Source: an uncultured Clostridia bacterium | Lineage (GTDB): Bacteria > Bacillota > Clostridia > Oscillospirales > Ruminococcaceae | Direction: 5' to 3' | DNA length: 17,918 nt | NCBI GenBank assembly: GCA_937891895.1 | Contig: CALATN010000220.1 | Coordinates: 1 to 17,918, forward strand | In this document: positions 8,497 through 15,608 of the stretch, one piece after another | Layout of the letters: the number at the start of each line of letters is the position of its first letter | Numbering within the stretch: the first letter of the stretch is position 1 | Translations under genes and position numbers: made by a program | Notes under the pieces: model-generated | The model's database searches: none | Told to the model about the DNA's origin: nothing | What the model saw: only the letters and a program-made list of their open reading frames with translations

Positions 8497-8567
8497 GCAC
8501 TTTTTGAAAGTTTTTATTTTATAAATTTCATTTTTAAAGAAAATTAACATTTATTTTTGCGTTTAGC
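8497..8567. other. Divergent spacer between glnN and glutamate synthase promoters
   Basis: This AT-rich stretch lies between the two -35 boxes and holds several A and T runs (for example TTTTTAAAGAAAATTAA). No open frame and no convincing palindromic operator of a GlnR or TnrA type was seen. It may act as an upstream element for both promoters. Confidence 0.5.
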
Positions 8568-8596
8568 TTGACAAAATGAAATTATAGGTGTATAAT
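8568..8596 (+). promoter_or_regulatory. Consensus promoter of the glutamate synthase operon
   Basis: TTGACA at 8568-8573, a 17-base spacer and TATAAT at 8591-8596 are a perfect 12-of-12 match to the housekeeping sigma consensus. The start of transcription should be near 8603, just ahead of the hexaloop hairpin. A promoter this strong fits control after initiation, by attenuation. Confidence 0.92.
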
Positions 8597-8603
8597 ACTT
8601 GCA

Positions 8604-8623
8604 AATGAGCAAGGGCGTTCATT
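8604..8623 (+). promoter_or_regulatory. ANTAR-type hexaloop hairpin in glutamate synthase leader
   Basis: AATGAGC pairs with GTTCATT (7 bp, one G-U) and closes the six-base loop AAGGGC, which has A at position 1 and G at position 4. This is the hallmark of the ANTAR RNA site. The hairpin uses AGCAAGGGC, which is also the 5' arm of the downstream terminator, so the hairpin and the terminator exclude each other. An ANTAR regulator is encoded seven genes downstream in the same operon. Protein binding itself is inferred. Confidence 0.7.
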
Positions 8624-8669
8624 ATATGGGAGAAGTGTACTCCTACATAAGGAAGGCTCTTGCTTTTTT
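8608..8669 (+). terminator. Leader terminator (attenuator) before the glutamate synthase operon
   Basis: AGCAAGGGC (8608-8616) pairs with GCTCTTGCT (8656-8664) over nine bases with one G-U, followed directly by six T residues. It stands 25 bases before the first start codon and only about 60 bases into the transcript, so it can only serve to stop transcription prematurely. Formation of the hairpin at 8604-8623 would remove its 5' arm, the arrangement expected for protein-dependent antitermination. Confidence 0.85.
8628..8644 (+). promoter_or_regulatory. Possible second hairpin of the ANTAR site
   Basis: GGGAG pairs with CTCCT around AAGTGTA. The loop is seven bases by strict pairing; dropping its first A gives AGTGTA, which again has A at 1 and G at 4. 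Known ANTAR sites contain two hairpins, and this is the best candidate for the second. It lies four bases after the first hairpin and inside the loop of the terminator fold. Confidence 0.4.
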
Positions 8670-8694
8670 AGTTTATACGAAAGGAAAGAGCAGA

Positions 8695-9786
8695 ATGAAA
8701 TTAGAAGGTCAGGTACGAATTCCGTCAGGCTGTGCAATATCAGCCGTTATTTCCAGAGAGGGAAATAAAATGTCAGGCGAAATGATTACCAATGCAATGA
8801 AGCCCATGCACGACCGCTCCAACGGTCTGGGCGGCGGCTTTGCAGGATATGGAATATACCCTGAATACAGAGATTTCTACGCTTTTCATATATTCTTTGA
8901 CAAGCGTGAAACAAGAAAAAGCTGCGAGCAGTTTCTCAAGGAGCATTTTGAAATAGTACAATCCGAAATAATCCCCACAAGGAAAATTGCCGCAATTACA
9001 AATGAACCTATTATATGGAGATATTTTGTTACACCCTTGAAATCGGTGCTTGCTTCACTCCAGCTTGACGAAAAAGAGTTCGTCGCAAGAACAGTTACAA
9101 AAATCAACACCGAAATGAACGGTGCTTATGTTTTCTCCTGCGGAAAGAATATGGGCGCATTCAAGGCAGTAGGTTATCCCGAGGATGTAGGTGTGTTCTA
9201 CAAGCTTGATGAGTACGAGGGCTACTCCTGGACTGCCCACGGACGTTATCCCACAAACACCCCCGGCTGGTGGGGCGGCGCTCACCCATTTACGCTTCTC
9301 GACTACTCAATAGTACATAACGGTGAAATTTCATCCTACGACGCAAACCGTCGTTTCATAGAAATGTTCGGGTATAAATGTACACTCCAAACAGATACAG
9401 AAGTTATTACATATATAATGGACTATCTGCTCCGTGTGCAGGGGCTAACTCTTGAAGAAGCAGCTTCGGTTATCGCAGCACCCTTCTGGAGCACAATAAG
9501 CCATAAGGATGGCGCAGAGCGTGAAAAGCTTACTTATTTAAGAACGGTGTTTTCAAATCTGCTTATAACAGGTCCGTTTTCCATTGTTTTTGGTTTCAAC
9601 GGCGGACTTATGGCGCTTAATGACCGTTTGAAGCTCCGTTCAATGGTTATCGGAGAAAAGGACGATAAGGTTTACATTGCCAGTGAAGAAGCCGCAATCC
9701 GCGTGATGGAACCGAATGCGGAAAATATTTACGCACCTGCAGGCGGCGAGGCGGTAATAATCAGAGCTAAGGAGGGTTCTTTCTGA
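8695..9786 (+). CDS. Glutamate synthase, class II glutamine amidotransferase domain (split large subunit, piece 1)
   Basis: This protein hydrolyses glutamine and passes ammonia to the synthase domain encoded next. The open frame extends back to a TTG at 8599, but that lies inside the -10 to +1 region, so I take the ATG at 8695, which has AAGGAAAGAG upstream; the product is 363 residues. Cys13 in RIPSGCAISAV is the likely N-terminal nucleophile after removal of a short propeptide, as in other glutamate synthases. Typical amidotransferase blocks follow: MHDRSNGLGGGFAGYGIYP, WTAHGRYPTNTPGWWGGAHPF, IVHNGEISSYDANRRF and LQTDTEVITYIMDYLL. It corresponds to the archaeal-type GltB1 subunit. The stop overlaps the next start by one base (TGATG), indicating translational coupling. 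Confidence 0.92.
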   Translation: MKLEGQVRIPSGCAISAVISREGNKMSGEMITNAMKPMHDRSNGLGGGFAGYGIYPEYRDFYAFHIFFDKRETRKSCEQFLKEHFEIVQSEIIPTRKIAAITNEPIIWRYFVTPLKSVLASLQLDEKEFVARTVTKINTEMNGAYVFSCGKNMGAFKAVGYPEDVGVFYKLDEYEGYSWTAHGRYPTNTPGWWGGAHPFTLLDYSIVHNGEISSYDANRRFIEMFGYKCTLQTDTEVITYIMDYLLRVQGLTLEEAASVIAAPFWSTISHKDGAEREKLTYLRTVFSNLLITGPFSIVFGFNGGLMALNDRLKLRSMVIGEKDDKVYIASEEAAIRVMEPNAENIYAPAGGEAVIIRAKEGSF

Positions 9787-11288
9787 TGGGAACATTGATA
9801 TATCCTGAATTTGAGGTTGTCAGAAATGATGACCGCTGTATAAGATGCCGTGTTTGCGAGCGGCAGTGTGCAAATGATGTGCACCGCTTTGACGAGGATC
9901 TTAATCTTGTTATTGCAGATGAAACAAAATGTGTGAATTGTCAGCGCTGTGTAACACTTTGCCCCACAAGGGCACTTAAAATCGTAAAGAGTGACTGTCG
10001 TCTTCGTGAAAATGCGAACTGGACAAACGACATTATCAAGGAAATTTACAAACAGGCAGATAGCGGTGGGGTTCTTCTTTCTTCAATGGGTACCCCCAAG
10101 GCACTTCCCGTTTACTGGGACAGAATTCTCATCAATGCTTCGCAGGTTACAAATCCGCCGATTGACCCGTTGAGAGAACCGATGGAAACAAGAGTGTTCC
10201 TTGGCAAGAAGCCAGAAAAAATCAGCCGTAACAATGACGGAAGCCTTAATTATGAAATACAACCTCAGCTTGAACTTTCAATGCCTGTTATGTTCTCGGC
10301 AATGAGCTACGGCTCAATCAGTTACAACGCTCACGCAAGCCTTGCAAGAGCTGCTGCTGAGCTCGGTATTTACTACAACACGGGTGAGGGCGGTCTGCAT
10401 GAGGATTTCTATTGCTACGGCGAAAATACCATAGTTCAGGTCGCTTCGGGACGCTTTGGGGTACATAAGGATTACCTTGAAGCAGGTGCAGCTGTTGAAA
10501 TCAAGATGGGACAAGGCGCAAAGCCGGGTATCGGCGGACATCTCCCCGGTACGAAAATTGTTGGTGACATTTCCAAAACAAGAATGATTCCCGAGGGTTC
10601 GGACGCAATCTCACCTGCTCCTCATCACGATATCTATTCCATCGAGGACCTCCGCCAGCTTGTATTCTCACTTAAAGAGGCAACGGAATACAAGAAGCCT
10701 ATTATCGTAAAGGTTGCCGCTGTTCACAATATTGCCGCTATCGCAAGCGGTATTGCACGAAGCGGTGCGGATATTATTGCAATCGACGGTTTCAGAGGCG
10801 GTACAGGTGCCGCTCCAACACGAATTCGTGATAACGTTGGTATGCCTATTGAGCTTGCGCTTGCAGCAGTTGATTCAAGACTCCGTGAGGAGGGCATACG
10901 CAACAATGTTTCTCTTGTTGTCGGAGGAAGTATAAGAAGTGCTGCTGATGTAGTCAAGGCAATAGCACTTGGCGCAGACGCTTGCTATATTGCAACCTCT
11001 GCATTACTTGCAATGGGATGTCATCTGTGCCGTACCTGTCAGACAGGCAAGTGCAACTGGGGCATTGCAACCCAGCGCCCTGAGCTTGTAAAAAGACTCA
11101 ATCCCGATATCGGCACTGAACGTCTTGTGAACCTGCTTAACGCATGGAGACACGAAATTATGGAGCTTATGGGCGGTATGGGTATCAATTCAATCGAAGC
11201 TTTACGGGGCAATCGTCTGATGCTCCGCGGAGTAGGACTTACAGGAAAGGAGCTTGAGATACTTGGTATCTCACACGCAGGAGAATGA
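9786..11288 (+). CDS. Glutamate synthase, FMN/Fe-S synthase domain with N-terminal ferredoxin modules (piece 2)
   Basis: This is the catalytic core that reduces 2-oxoglutarate plus ammonia to glutamate. The 500-residue protein begins with two [4Fe-4S] motifs: Cys18, 21, 24, 28 and Cys49, 52, 55, 59 (CIRCRVCERQC and CVNCQRCVTLCP). The FMN-binding barrel follows, with SAMSYGSISYNAH, YNTGEGGLHED, KMGQGAKPGIGG, SPAPHHDIYSIEDL, IDGFRGGTGAAP and VVGGSIRSAADV. The cluster site typical of glutamate synthase is GCHLCRTCQTGKC, with Cys412, 415, 418 and 423. It matches archaeal-type GltB2, which lacks the amidotransferase and GXGXG regions of the bacterial fused subunit; both are encoded nearby. AAGGAGGG lies nine bases before the start. 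The end overlaps the ferredoxin gene by four bases. Confidence 0.94.
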   Translation: MGTLIYPEFEVVRNDDRCIRCRVCERQCANDVHRFDEDLNLVIADETKCVNCQRCVTLCPTRALKIVKSDCRLRENANWTNDIIKEIYKQADSGGVLLSSMGTPKALPVYWDRILINASQVTNPPIDPLREPMETRVFLGKKPEKISRNNDGSLNYEIQPQLELSMPVMFSAMSYGSISYNAHASLARAAAELGIYYNTGEGGLHEDFYCYGENTIVQVASGRFGVHKDYLEAGAAVEIKMGQGAKPGIGGHLPGTKIVGDISKTRMIPEGSDAISPAPHHDIYSIEDLRQLVFSLKEATEYKKPIIVKVAAVHNIAAIASGIARSGADIIAIDGFRGGTGAAPTRIRDNVGMPIELALAAVDSRLREEGIRNNVSLVVGGSIRSAADVVKAIALGADACYIATSALLAMGCHLCRTCQTGKCNWGIATQRPELVKRLNPDIGTERLVNLLNAWRHEIMELMGGMGINSIEALRGNRLMLRGVGLTGKELEILGISHAGE

Positions 11289-11713
11289 AAAAGGTATATG
11301 TAAATGAAGAATGGTGTCTTGGCTGCCATTTGTGCGAATATAACTGTGCTTTGGCAAATTCGGGCGAAAGCGATATGGTAAAAGCCTTGAAAAACAAGAA
11401 AATTTATCCCCGTATAAGGGTTGAAGAAAAGGACGATACCTCCTTTGCAGTATCCTGCCGCCATTGCTCCGACCCACTTTGCGTAAAGAGCTGTATTTCG
11501 GGTGCACTTCACGTCACCGATGGTATTGTCAGCATTGATTACAACAAATGTGTCGGCTGTCTTACCTGCGTGCTGGCATGTCCCTTTGGTGCTATTTCCA
11601 AAGGTGAAAGCGGTAACGTACAGAAATGTCAATTGTGCGCAGAAAACTCCTGCGGAAGTCCTGCCTGTGTACAGGGCTGTCCAAACAGAGCAATTGTTTA
11701 TGAGGAAAGGTGA
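11285..11713 (+). CDS. Four-cluster ferredoxin-like electron transfer protein
   Basis: This 142-residue cytosolic protein of the HycB/CooF-like polyferredoxin type probably carries electrons for the glutamate synthase. Its cysteines are arranged for four [4Fe-4S] clusters: C11, C14, C17, C21; C58, C61, C66, C70; C89, C92, C95, C99 (CVGCLTCVLACP); and C115, C118, C128, C132, with an extra Cys123. The spacing resembles electron-transfer subunits of oxidoreductase complexes rather than free two-cluster ferredoxins. The ATG overlaps the preceding stop in an ATGA arrangement, and AGGAG sits only one base upstream, so translation is probably coupled. The stop overlaps the GTG candidate start of the next gene. 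Its exact electron donor is not shown by the sequence. Confidence 0.88.
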   Translation: MKKVYVNEEWCLGCHLCEYNCALANSGESDMVKALKNKKIYPRIRVEEKDDTSFAVSCRHCSDPLCVKSCISGALHVTDGIVSIDYNKCVGCLTCVLACPFGAISKGESGNVQKCQLCAENSCGSPACVQGCPNRAIVYEER

Positions 11714-11718
11714 GCGTG

Positions 11719-12966
11719 ATGAGTAAATATGTTATTATCGGAAACGGCACTGCTGCCGTGGGCTGTATCGAGGGTATACGAAGCAGGGATGCGAAATCGG
11801 AAATTACCGTTGTTTCCGCAGAAAATACCCCTGTATACTGCCGCCCCCTCATTTCGTATTACCTGGAGGGAAAAACCGACCTTGACAGAATGAAATACCG
11901 CCCTGACAGCTTTTATGCAGACAACGGCTGTATGGTTCTGTACGGCAGAAAAGCTGTTTCTGTTGACAATTCCGCAAAGACGGTTATACTTGATGACAGA
12001 AGCAGCCTGAAATATGATTATCTTTGTATTGCAGCAGGCTCTTCACCGTTTGTTCCGCAGTTCAAGGGACTTAATACTGTAAAGAACAAGTTTACATTTA
12101 CGACTATTGAGGACACGCTTGCTCTTGAAAAAAATCTTGATAAAAGCTCGCACGTGCTTATAATCGGTGCAGGTCTTATCGGTCTGAAATGTGCAGAGGG
12201 AATTGCGGAACGTGTATCGGAAATTACCGTGTGTGACCTGTCCGACAGAATTCTTTCAAGCATCCTCGACAGTGAATGTGCGGCGCTGATGCAGAAGCGT
12301 CTTGAAGAAAACGGCGTAAAATTTCTGCTTAACGACAGTGCGGAAAGCTTTGACACAAATACTGCTGTTATGAAAAGCGGAAAAACGGTTGATTTTGATG
12401 TGCTTGTTCTTGCGGTCGGCGTAAAGCCTAATACTTCCCTGCTTAAAGAAATCGGCGGCGAAGTGAATAAAGGAATTATCGTAAACGATAAAATGCAGAC
12501 CTCAATTGACAAAATTTACGCCGCAGGTGACTGCACCGAAGGAATGGATATTTCCTTCGGTGACAGAAGAATACTTGCAATTATGCCTAATGCTTATATG
12601 CAGGGACATTGTGCAGGCGTAAATATGGCAGGCGGAAAAGAAAGGTTTGACAAAGCTATTCCTATGAATTCAATCGGATTTTTCGGGCTGCACGCAATAA
12701 CCGCAGGCAGTTGCTTCACGGAAGAACAGGGCGGAGAATCTTTCGAAGAAAAATCGGAAGGCTCAATCAAAAGACTTTATTTCAAGGACGGCTTCCTTAC
12801 AGGCTATATGCTGGTTGGAAATGTTGAACGAGCAGGCATTTACACAAAGCTTATCCGTGAAAAAACTCCGCTCTCTGAAATTGATACAGATACAATGAAG
12901 AAAAAGCCTTCATTAACAATATTTTCACGGGATAACCGTAGAAACAGTTTAGGAGGTACAGTATAA
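11719..12966 (+). CDS. FAD-dependent pyridine nucleotide oxidoreductase
   Basis: The 415-residue product belongs to the pyridine nucleotide-disulphide oxidoreductase class I fold, close to rubredoxin reductases and the N-terminal part of NirB. It has an FAD-binding GNGTAAVG at 8-15, CRPLISYYLEG, a second dinucleotide site IIGAGLIGLKCAEG (Gly150) for NAD(P)H, the conserved VGVKPN, and the FAD-contacting IYAAGDC. It lacks the Fe-S region of the usual small subunit GltD and has no redox-active CxxxxC pair. I infer that it replaces GltD, feeding electrons to the ferredoxin just upstream. A GTG start at 11710 is possible, but the ATG at 11719 has AGGAAAGG eight bases away and is preferred. It lies between the core and GXGXG genes of the same enzyme. 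Confidence 0.85.
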   Translation: MSKYVIIGNGTAAVGCIEGIRSRDAKSEITVVSAENTPVYCRPLISYYLEGKTDLDRMKYRPDSFYADNGCMVLYGRKAVSVDNSAKTVILDDRSSLKYDYLCIAAGSSPFVPQFKGLNTVKNKFTFTTIEDTLALEKNLDKSSHVLIIGAGLIGLKCAEGIAERVSEITVCDLSDRILSSILDSECAALMQKRLEENGVKFLLNDSAESFDTNTAVMKSGKTVDFDVLVLAVGVKPNTSLLKEIGGEVNKGIIVNDKMQTSIDKIYAAGDCTEGMDISFGDRRILAIMPNAYMQGHCAGVNMAGGKERFDKAIPMNSIGFFGLHAITAGSCFTEEQGGESFEEKSEGSIKRLYFKDGFLTGYMLVGNVERAGIYTKLIREKTPLSEIDTDTMKKKPSLTIFSRDNRRNSLGGTV

Positions 12967-12967
12967 T

Positions 12968-13687
12968 ATGATTATCGACGCAAAGGAACTTGATTACAAG
13001 CAGCTTAATGAAGCACTTCGCTCAACTGACGCTGACTGCACAATTACAAACTGTCTTGGACAAAGATTTATTGCTTCCGGAATGTCCGGCAAAAAAATTA
13101 CAATCAGCGGTGTTCCCGGTAACGCTCTCGGTGCTTATCTTAACGGTGCGGAAATTGAAGTTGCCGAAAATGCACAGGATGCCGTAGGCGATACAATGAA
13201 CGATGGCACAATCACCATTTACGGCAATGTTGGCGATGCCGTCGGATATGCAATGAGAGGCGGAAAAATCCTTATAAAGGGTAATGCCGGATATCGTGCA
13301 GGCATTCATATGAAAGCCTACAAGGAAAAACACCCCACAATGATAATCGGCGGACGCTGCGGAAGCTTTTTGGGCGAATATCAGGCAGGCGGAACAATTC
13401 TCGTTCTCGGCATCGGAATCGGCGACAAGCGTATTGTAGGTAACTACCCTTCAACTGGAATGCACGGCGGAAAGGTTTATATTCGTTCCGACTGTAAGGG
13501 AATACGCTTTCCGAAACAAGTTACTGCAAGACCTGCTGAAGGTGATGAAATAGAAGAAATCAGGACTCTTACAGAAGAATACTGCACTGTTTTCGGATAC
13601 AATGCGGAGGAATTGCTTGAATCGCCATTCACAGTTGTTGTTCCCGACAGTAAAAACCCGTACAAGCAAATGTATGTTGCAAATTAA
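12968..13687 (+). CDS. Glutamate synthase, GXGXG domain (piece 3)
   Basis: The 239-residue protein is the right-handed beta-helix domain that forms the C-terminus of fused bacterial GltB but is a separate subunit (GltB3) in archaea and some clostridia. The repeats of the helix are visible as ISGVPGNALGAYLNGAEIE, NDGTITIYGNVGDAVGYAMR, GGKILIKGNAGYRAGIHM, GGRCGSFLGEYQAGG and STGMHGGKVYIRS. It has no known catalysis of its own and supports the structure and communication of the enzyme. AGGAGG is 11 bases upstream, and the gene begins one base after the oxidoreductase stop. Related domains occur in formylmethanofuran dehydrogenase FwdC, but the neighbouring genes make the glutamate synthase assignment secure. 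Confidence 0.93.
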   Translation: MIIDAKELDYKQLNEALRSTDADCTITNCLGQRFIASGMSGKKITISGVPGNALGAYLNGAEIEVAENAQDAVGDTMNDGTITIYGNVGDAVGYAMRGGKILIKGNAGYRAGIHMKAYKEKHPTMIIGGRCGSFLGEYQAGGTILVLGIGIGDKRIVGNYPSTGMHGGKVYIRSDCKGIRFPKQVTARPAEGDEIEEIRTLTEEYCTVFGYNAEELLESPFTVVVPDSKNPYKQMYVAN

Positions 13688-13718
13688 AAACTGATTAATG
13701 AATTCGGAAGGGACGGTC

Positions 13719-14954
13719 ATGCAAATGAAATATTCGGCACAGGAAGTTATTCAGTATATAAATGAGGAAGACGTGAAATTCATACGACTTGCCTTCTGTG
13801 ATGTTTTCGGAATACAAAAAAACGTTTCAATAATGTCAAGCGAAATTTCCCGTGCTTTTGAATATGGCATTGCTATTGACGCGTCTGCCGTTGAAGGCTT
13901 CGGAGATGAAACGAACTCGGATTTGCTGCTTCACCCCGACCCTGAAACTCTTGCTGTACTCCCATGGCGTCCCGAACACGGCCGCGTTGTAAGAATGTTC
14001 TGCAGTATAACCTATCCTGACGGCAAAATCTTTGAATGTGATACAAGAAGTCTGTTGAAAAAAGCGGTTAAAGACGCTGAGGCTGCAGGAGTTGAATTTT
14101 CATTCGGTTCGGAAATGGAATTTTATCTTTTCAAGCTTGATGATAAGGGAAACAAGACCTTTGAACCTTATGACGAAGCAGGATATATGGATATCGCTCC
14201 CGATGACCGTGGAGAAAATATTCGCAGAGAAATATGCCTTACCCTTGAACAGATGGGAATCAGACCCGAAAGCTCACATCATGAGGAAGGCCCCGGACAA
14301 AACGAAATTGATTTTAGGTATTCGAACCCTCTCTCTGCTGCTGACAATGCTATAACTTTCCAAGTGATAGTAAAAACCATTGCACGCAGAAATGGTCTTT
14401 GGGCAGATTTCTCTCCAAAACCGCTTAAAAATAATCCCGGTAGCGGATTTCACATAAATATATCTGCCAAAGATAAGCACGGCAGCGACCTTTTACCTCA
14501 TATAATTGCAGGTGTTCTTGAAAATGTATACGATATGACAATCTTTCTTAACCCATCAAAACAATCCTATAAGCGGTTCGGAAGCTGTAAAGCACCGAAA
14601 TATATTTCTTGGTCGAAAGAAAACCGTTCTCAGCTTGTAAGAGTTCCTGCCGCAGTGGGGGAATATCGCAGAATTGAACTGCGTTCACCCGACCCGAGTG
14701 CAAATCCTTATCTTGCATTTACACTTCTTATTTATGCAGGCTTGAACGGAATAAGCAATAAGCTTACGCCTCCTGCTCCTGCCGACATTAATTTGTTCAC
14801 GGCAAATCAGTCCACCCTTGAAAAATTCAGATGTCTGCCGAGAAATATAAATGAAGCTGCTGAAGCAGCAGCGAAAAGCTCGTTCATTTTTAAGCACTTT
14901 CCCGAACAGATTACCCGTATTTATACTGATTTCCACGATAAATCCGACGCCTGA
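13719..14954 (+). CDS. Glutamine synthetase type I-like protein with altered flap
   Basis: This 411-residue protein belongs to the GSI family (B. subtilis GlnA is 444). It keeps the intersubunit Asp (AIDASAVEGF, Asp54), the metal and glutamate site GSEMEFYLF, SSHHEEGPGQNEIDFRY, the NPGSGFHINIS nucleotide block, NRSQLVRVPA and the RRIELRSPDPSANPYLAF arginine site. The flap that covers the active site, GYEAP in B. subtilis and E. coli, reads GSCKAP with a one-residue deletion: the catalytic Glu is Lys291. The B. subtilis feedback residue Arg62 corresponds to Asp63. It may therefore be a weak synthetase, use another amine, or act as a sensor. GGAAGGGA precedes the ATG at 13719; the upstream ATG at 13698 has no ribosome site. 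It lies between glutamate synthase and the ANTAR regulator. Confidence 0.85.
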   Translation: MQMKYSAQEVIQYINEEDVKFIRLAFCDVFGIQKNVSIMSSEISRAFEYGIAIDASAVEGFGDETNSDLLLHPDPETLAVLPWRPEHGRVVRMFCSITYPDGKIFECDTRSLLKKAVKDAEAAGVEFSFGSEMEFYLFKLDDKGNKTFEPYDEAGYMDIAPDDRGENIRREICLTLEQMGIRPESSHHEEGPGQNEIDFRYSNPLSAADNAITFQVIVKTIARRNGLWADFSPKPLKNNPGSGFHINISAKDKHGSDLLPHIIAGVLENVYDMTIFLNPSKQSYKRFGSCKAPKYISWSKENRSQLVRVPAAVGEYRRIELRSPDPSANPYLAFTLLIYAGLNGISNKLTPPAPADINLFTANQSTLEKFRCLPRNINEAAEAAAKSSFIFKHFPEQITRIYTDFHDKSDA

Positions 14955-15002
14955 ACGCATACCTAAAATAACGGAATTTCATCGAAAGGAGGACGCAAGC
15001 AT

Positions 15003-15587
15003 ATGAGCTTAAAAGAACGGATATACAGTATTCTTATTGTTTCTGCGGCAGATAATTTTAATTCTTCATTGAAAGAACTTCTTTCCGAATCAAAATATTC
15101 CCCTGTCTGCATTGCTGCAAGTATCAGCGAAGCCAAAAGAGAGATTCTTGAACGTTCCTATGATTTCGTTCTGATAAATTCCCCGCTTCCTGATGATAAT
15201 GGTACAAAATTTTCAATTGATGTATGCAGTAGGAGTAATGCCATCGTTCTTCTGTTTATACGAAATGAAATTTATTATTCCACTTATGATAAGGTAGCGG
15301 AATACGGTGTGTTCACACTTTCAAAGCCTGTATCAAGACAGGCAGTTTTCCAAGCTCTTGACTGGCTTGCCAGTGCAAGAGAGCGCTTGAGAAAGCTTGA
15401 AAAGAAAACCGTATCCATTGAAGAAAAAATGGAGGAAATACGCATCGTCAACAGGGCAAAATGGCTTCTTATTGAAGTTCTGAAAATGACCGAAGCCGAC
15501 GCTCATCGATACATTGAAAAGCAGGCTATGGATCGTTGTATTTCAAAACGGGCAGTTGCTGAAGATATTATAAGAACATATTCATAA
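15003..15587 (+). CDS. ANTAR-domain antitermination regulator with degenerate receiver
   Basis: The 194-residue protein has a receiver-like domain (about 8-122), a charged helical linker likely to form a coiled coil (125-147), and a C-terminal ANTAR RNA-binding domain (about 138-192) with the conserved pattern RAKWLLIEVLKM, EADAHRYIEKQAM and AVAEDIIRTY. ANTAR proteins bind paired hexaloop hairpins and prevent terminator formation. The phospho-acceptor position in the motif normally reading LLDxxLPD is Asn59 (LINSPLPD), while Lys108 is kept, so phosphorylation as in EutV is unlikely. It resembles the regulators found next to glnA in solventogenic clostridia (NitR type). AAAGGAGG stands ten bases before the ATG. 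The likely targets are the leaders at 8442-8457 and 8604-8669, which would make it autoregulatory. Confidence 0.92.
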   Translation: MSLKERIYSILIVSAADNFNSSLKELLSESKYSPVCIAASISEAKREILERSYDFVLINSPLPDDNGTKFSIDVCSRSNAIVLLFIRNEIYYSTYDKVAEYGVFTLSKPVSRQAVFQALDWLASARERLRKLEKKTVSIEEKMEEIRIVNRAKWLLIEVLKMTEADAHRYIEKQAMDRCISKRAVAEDIIRTYS

Positions 15588-15608
15588 TAGTAAAGGATGA
15601 TAATCCAG

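Noticed and set aside
8653..8658. Alternative second hexaloop, AAGGCT, overlapping the terminator 3' arm
   Set aside because: It has A1 and G4 but only three weak flanking pairs; the hairpin at 8628-8644 is a better candidate.
8440..8690. Glutamine riboswitch (glnA RNA) in either leader
   Set aside because: The conserved core I remember for that class is not present; the hexaloop hairpins explain the structure better.
8599..8694. N-terminal extension of the amidotransferase gene from the TTG at 8599
   Set aside because: It begins upstream of the predicted transcription start and would be encoded by the attenuator; the ATG at 8695 has a good ribosome site and gives the family's N-terminus.
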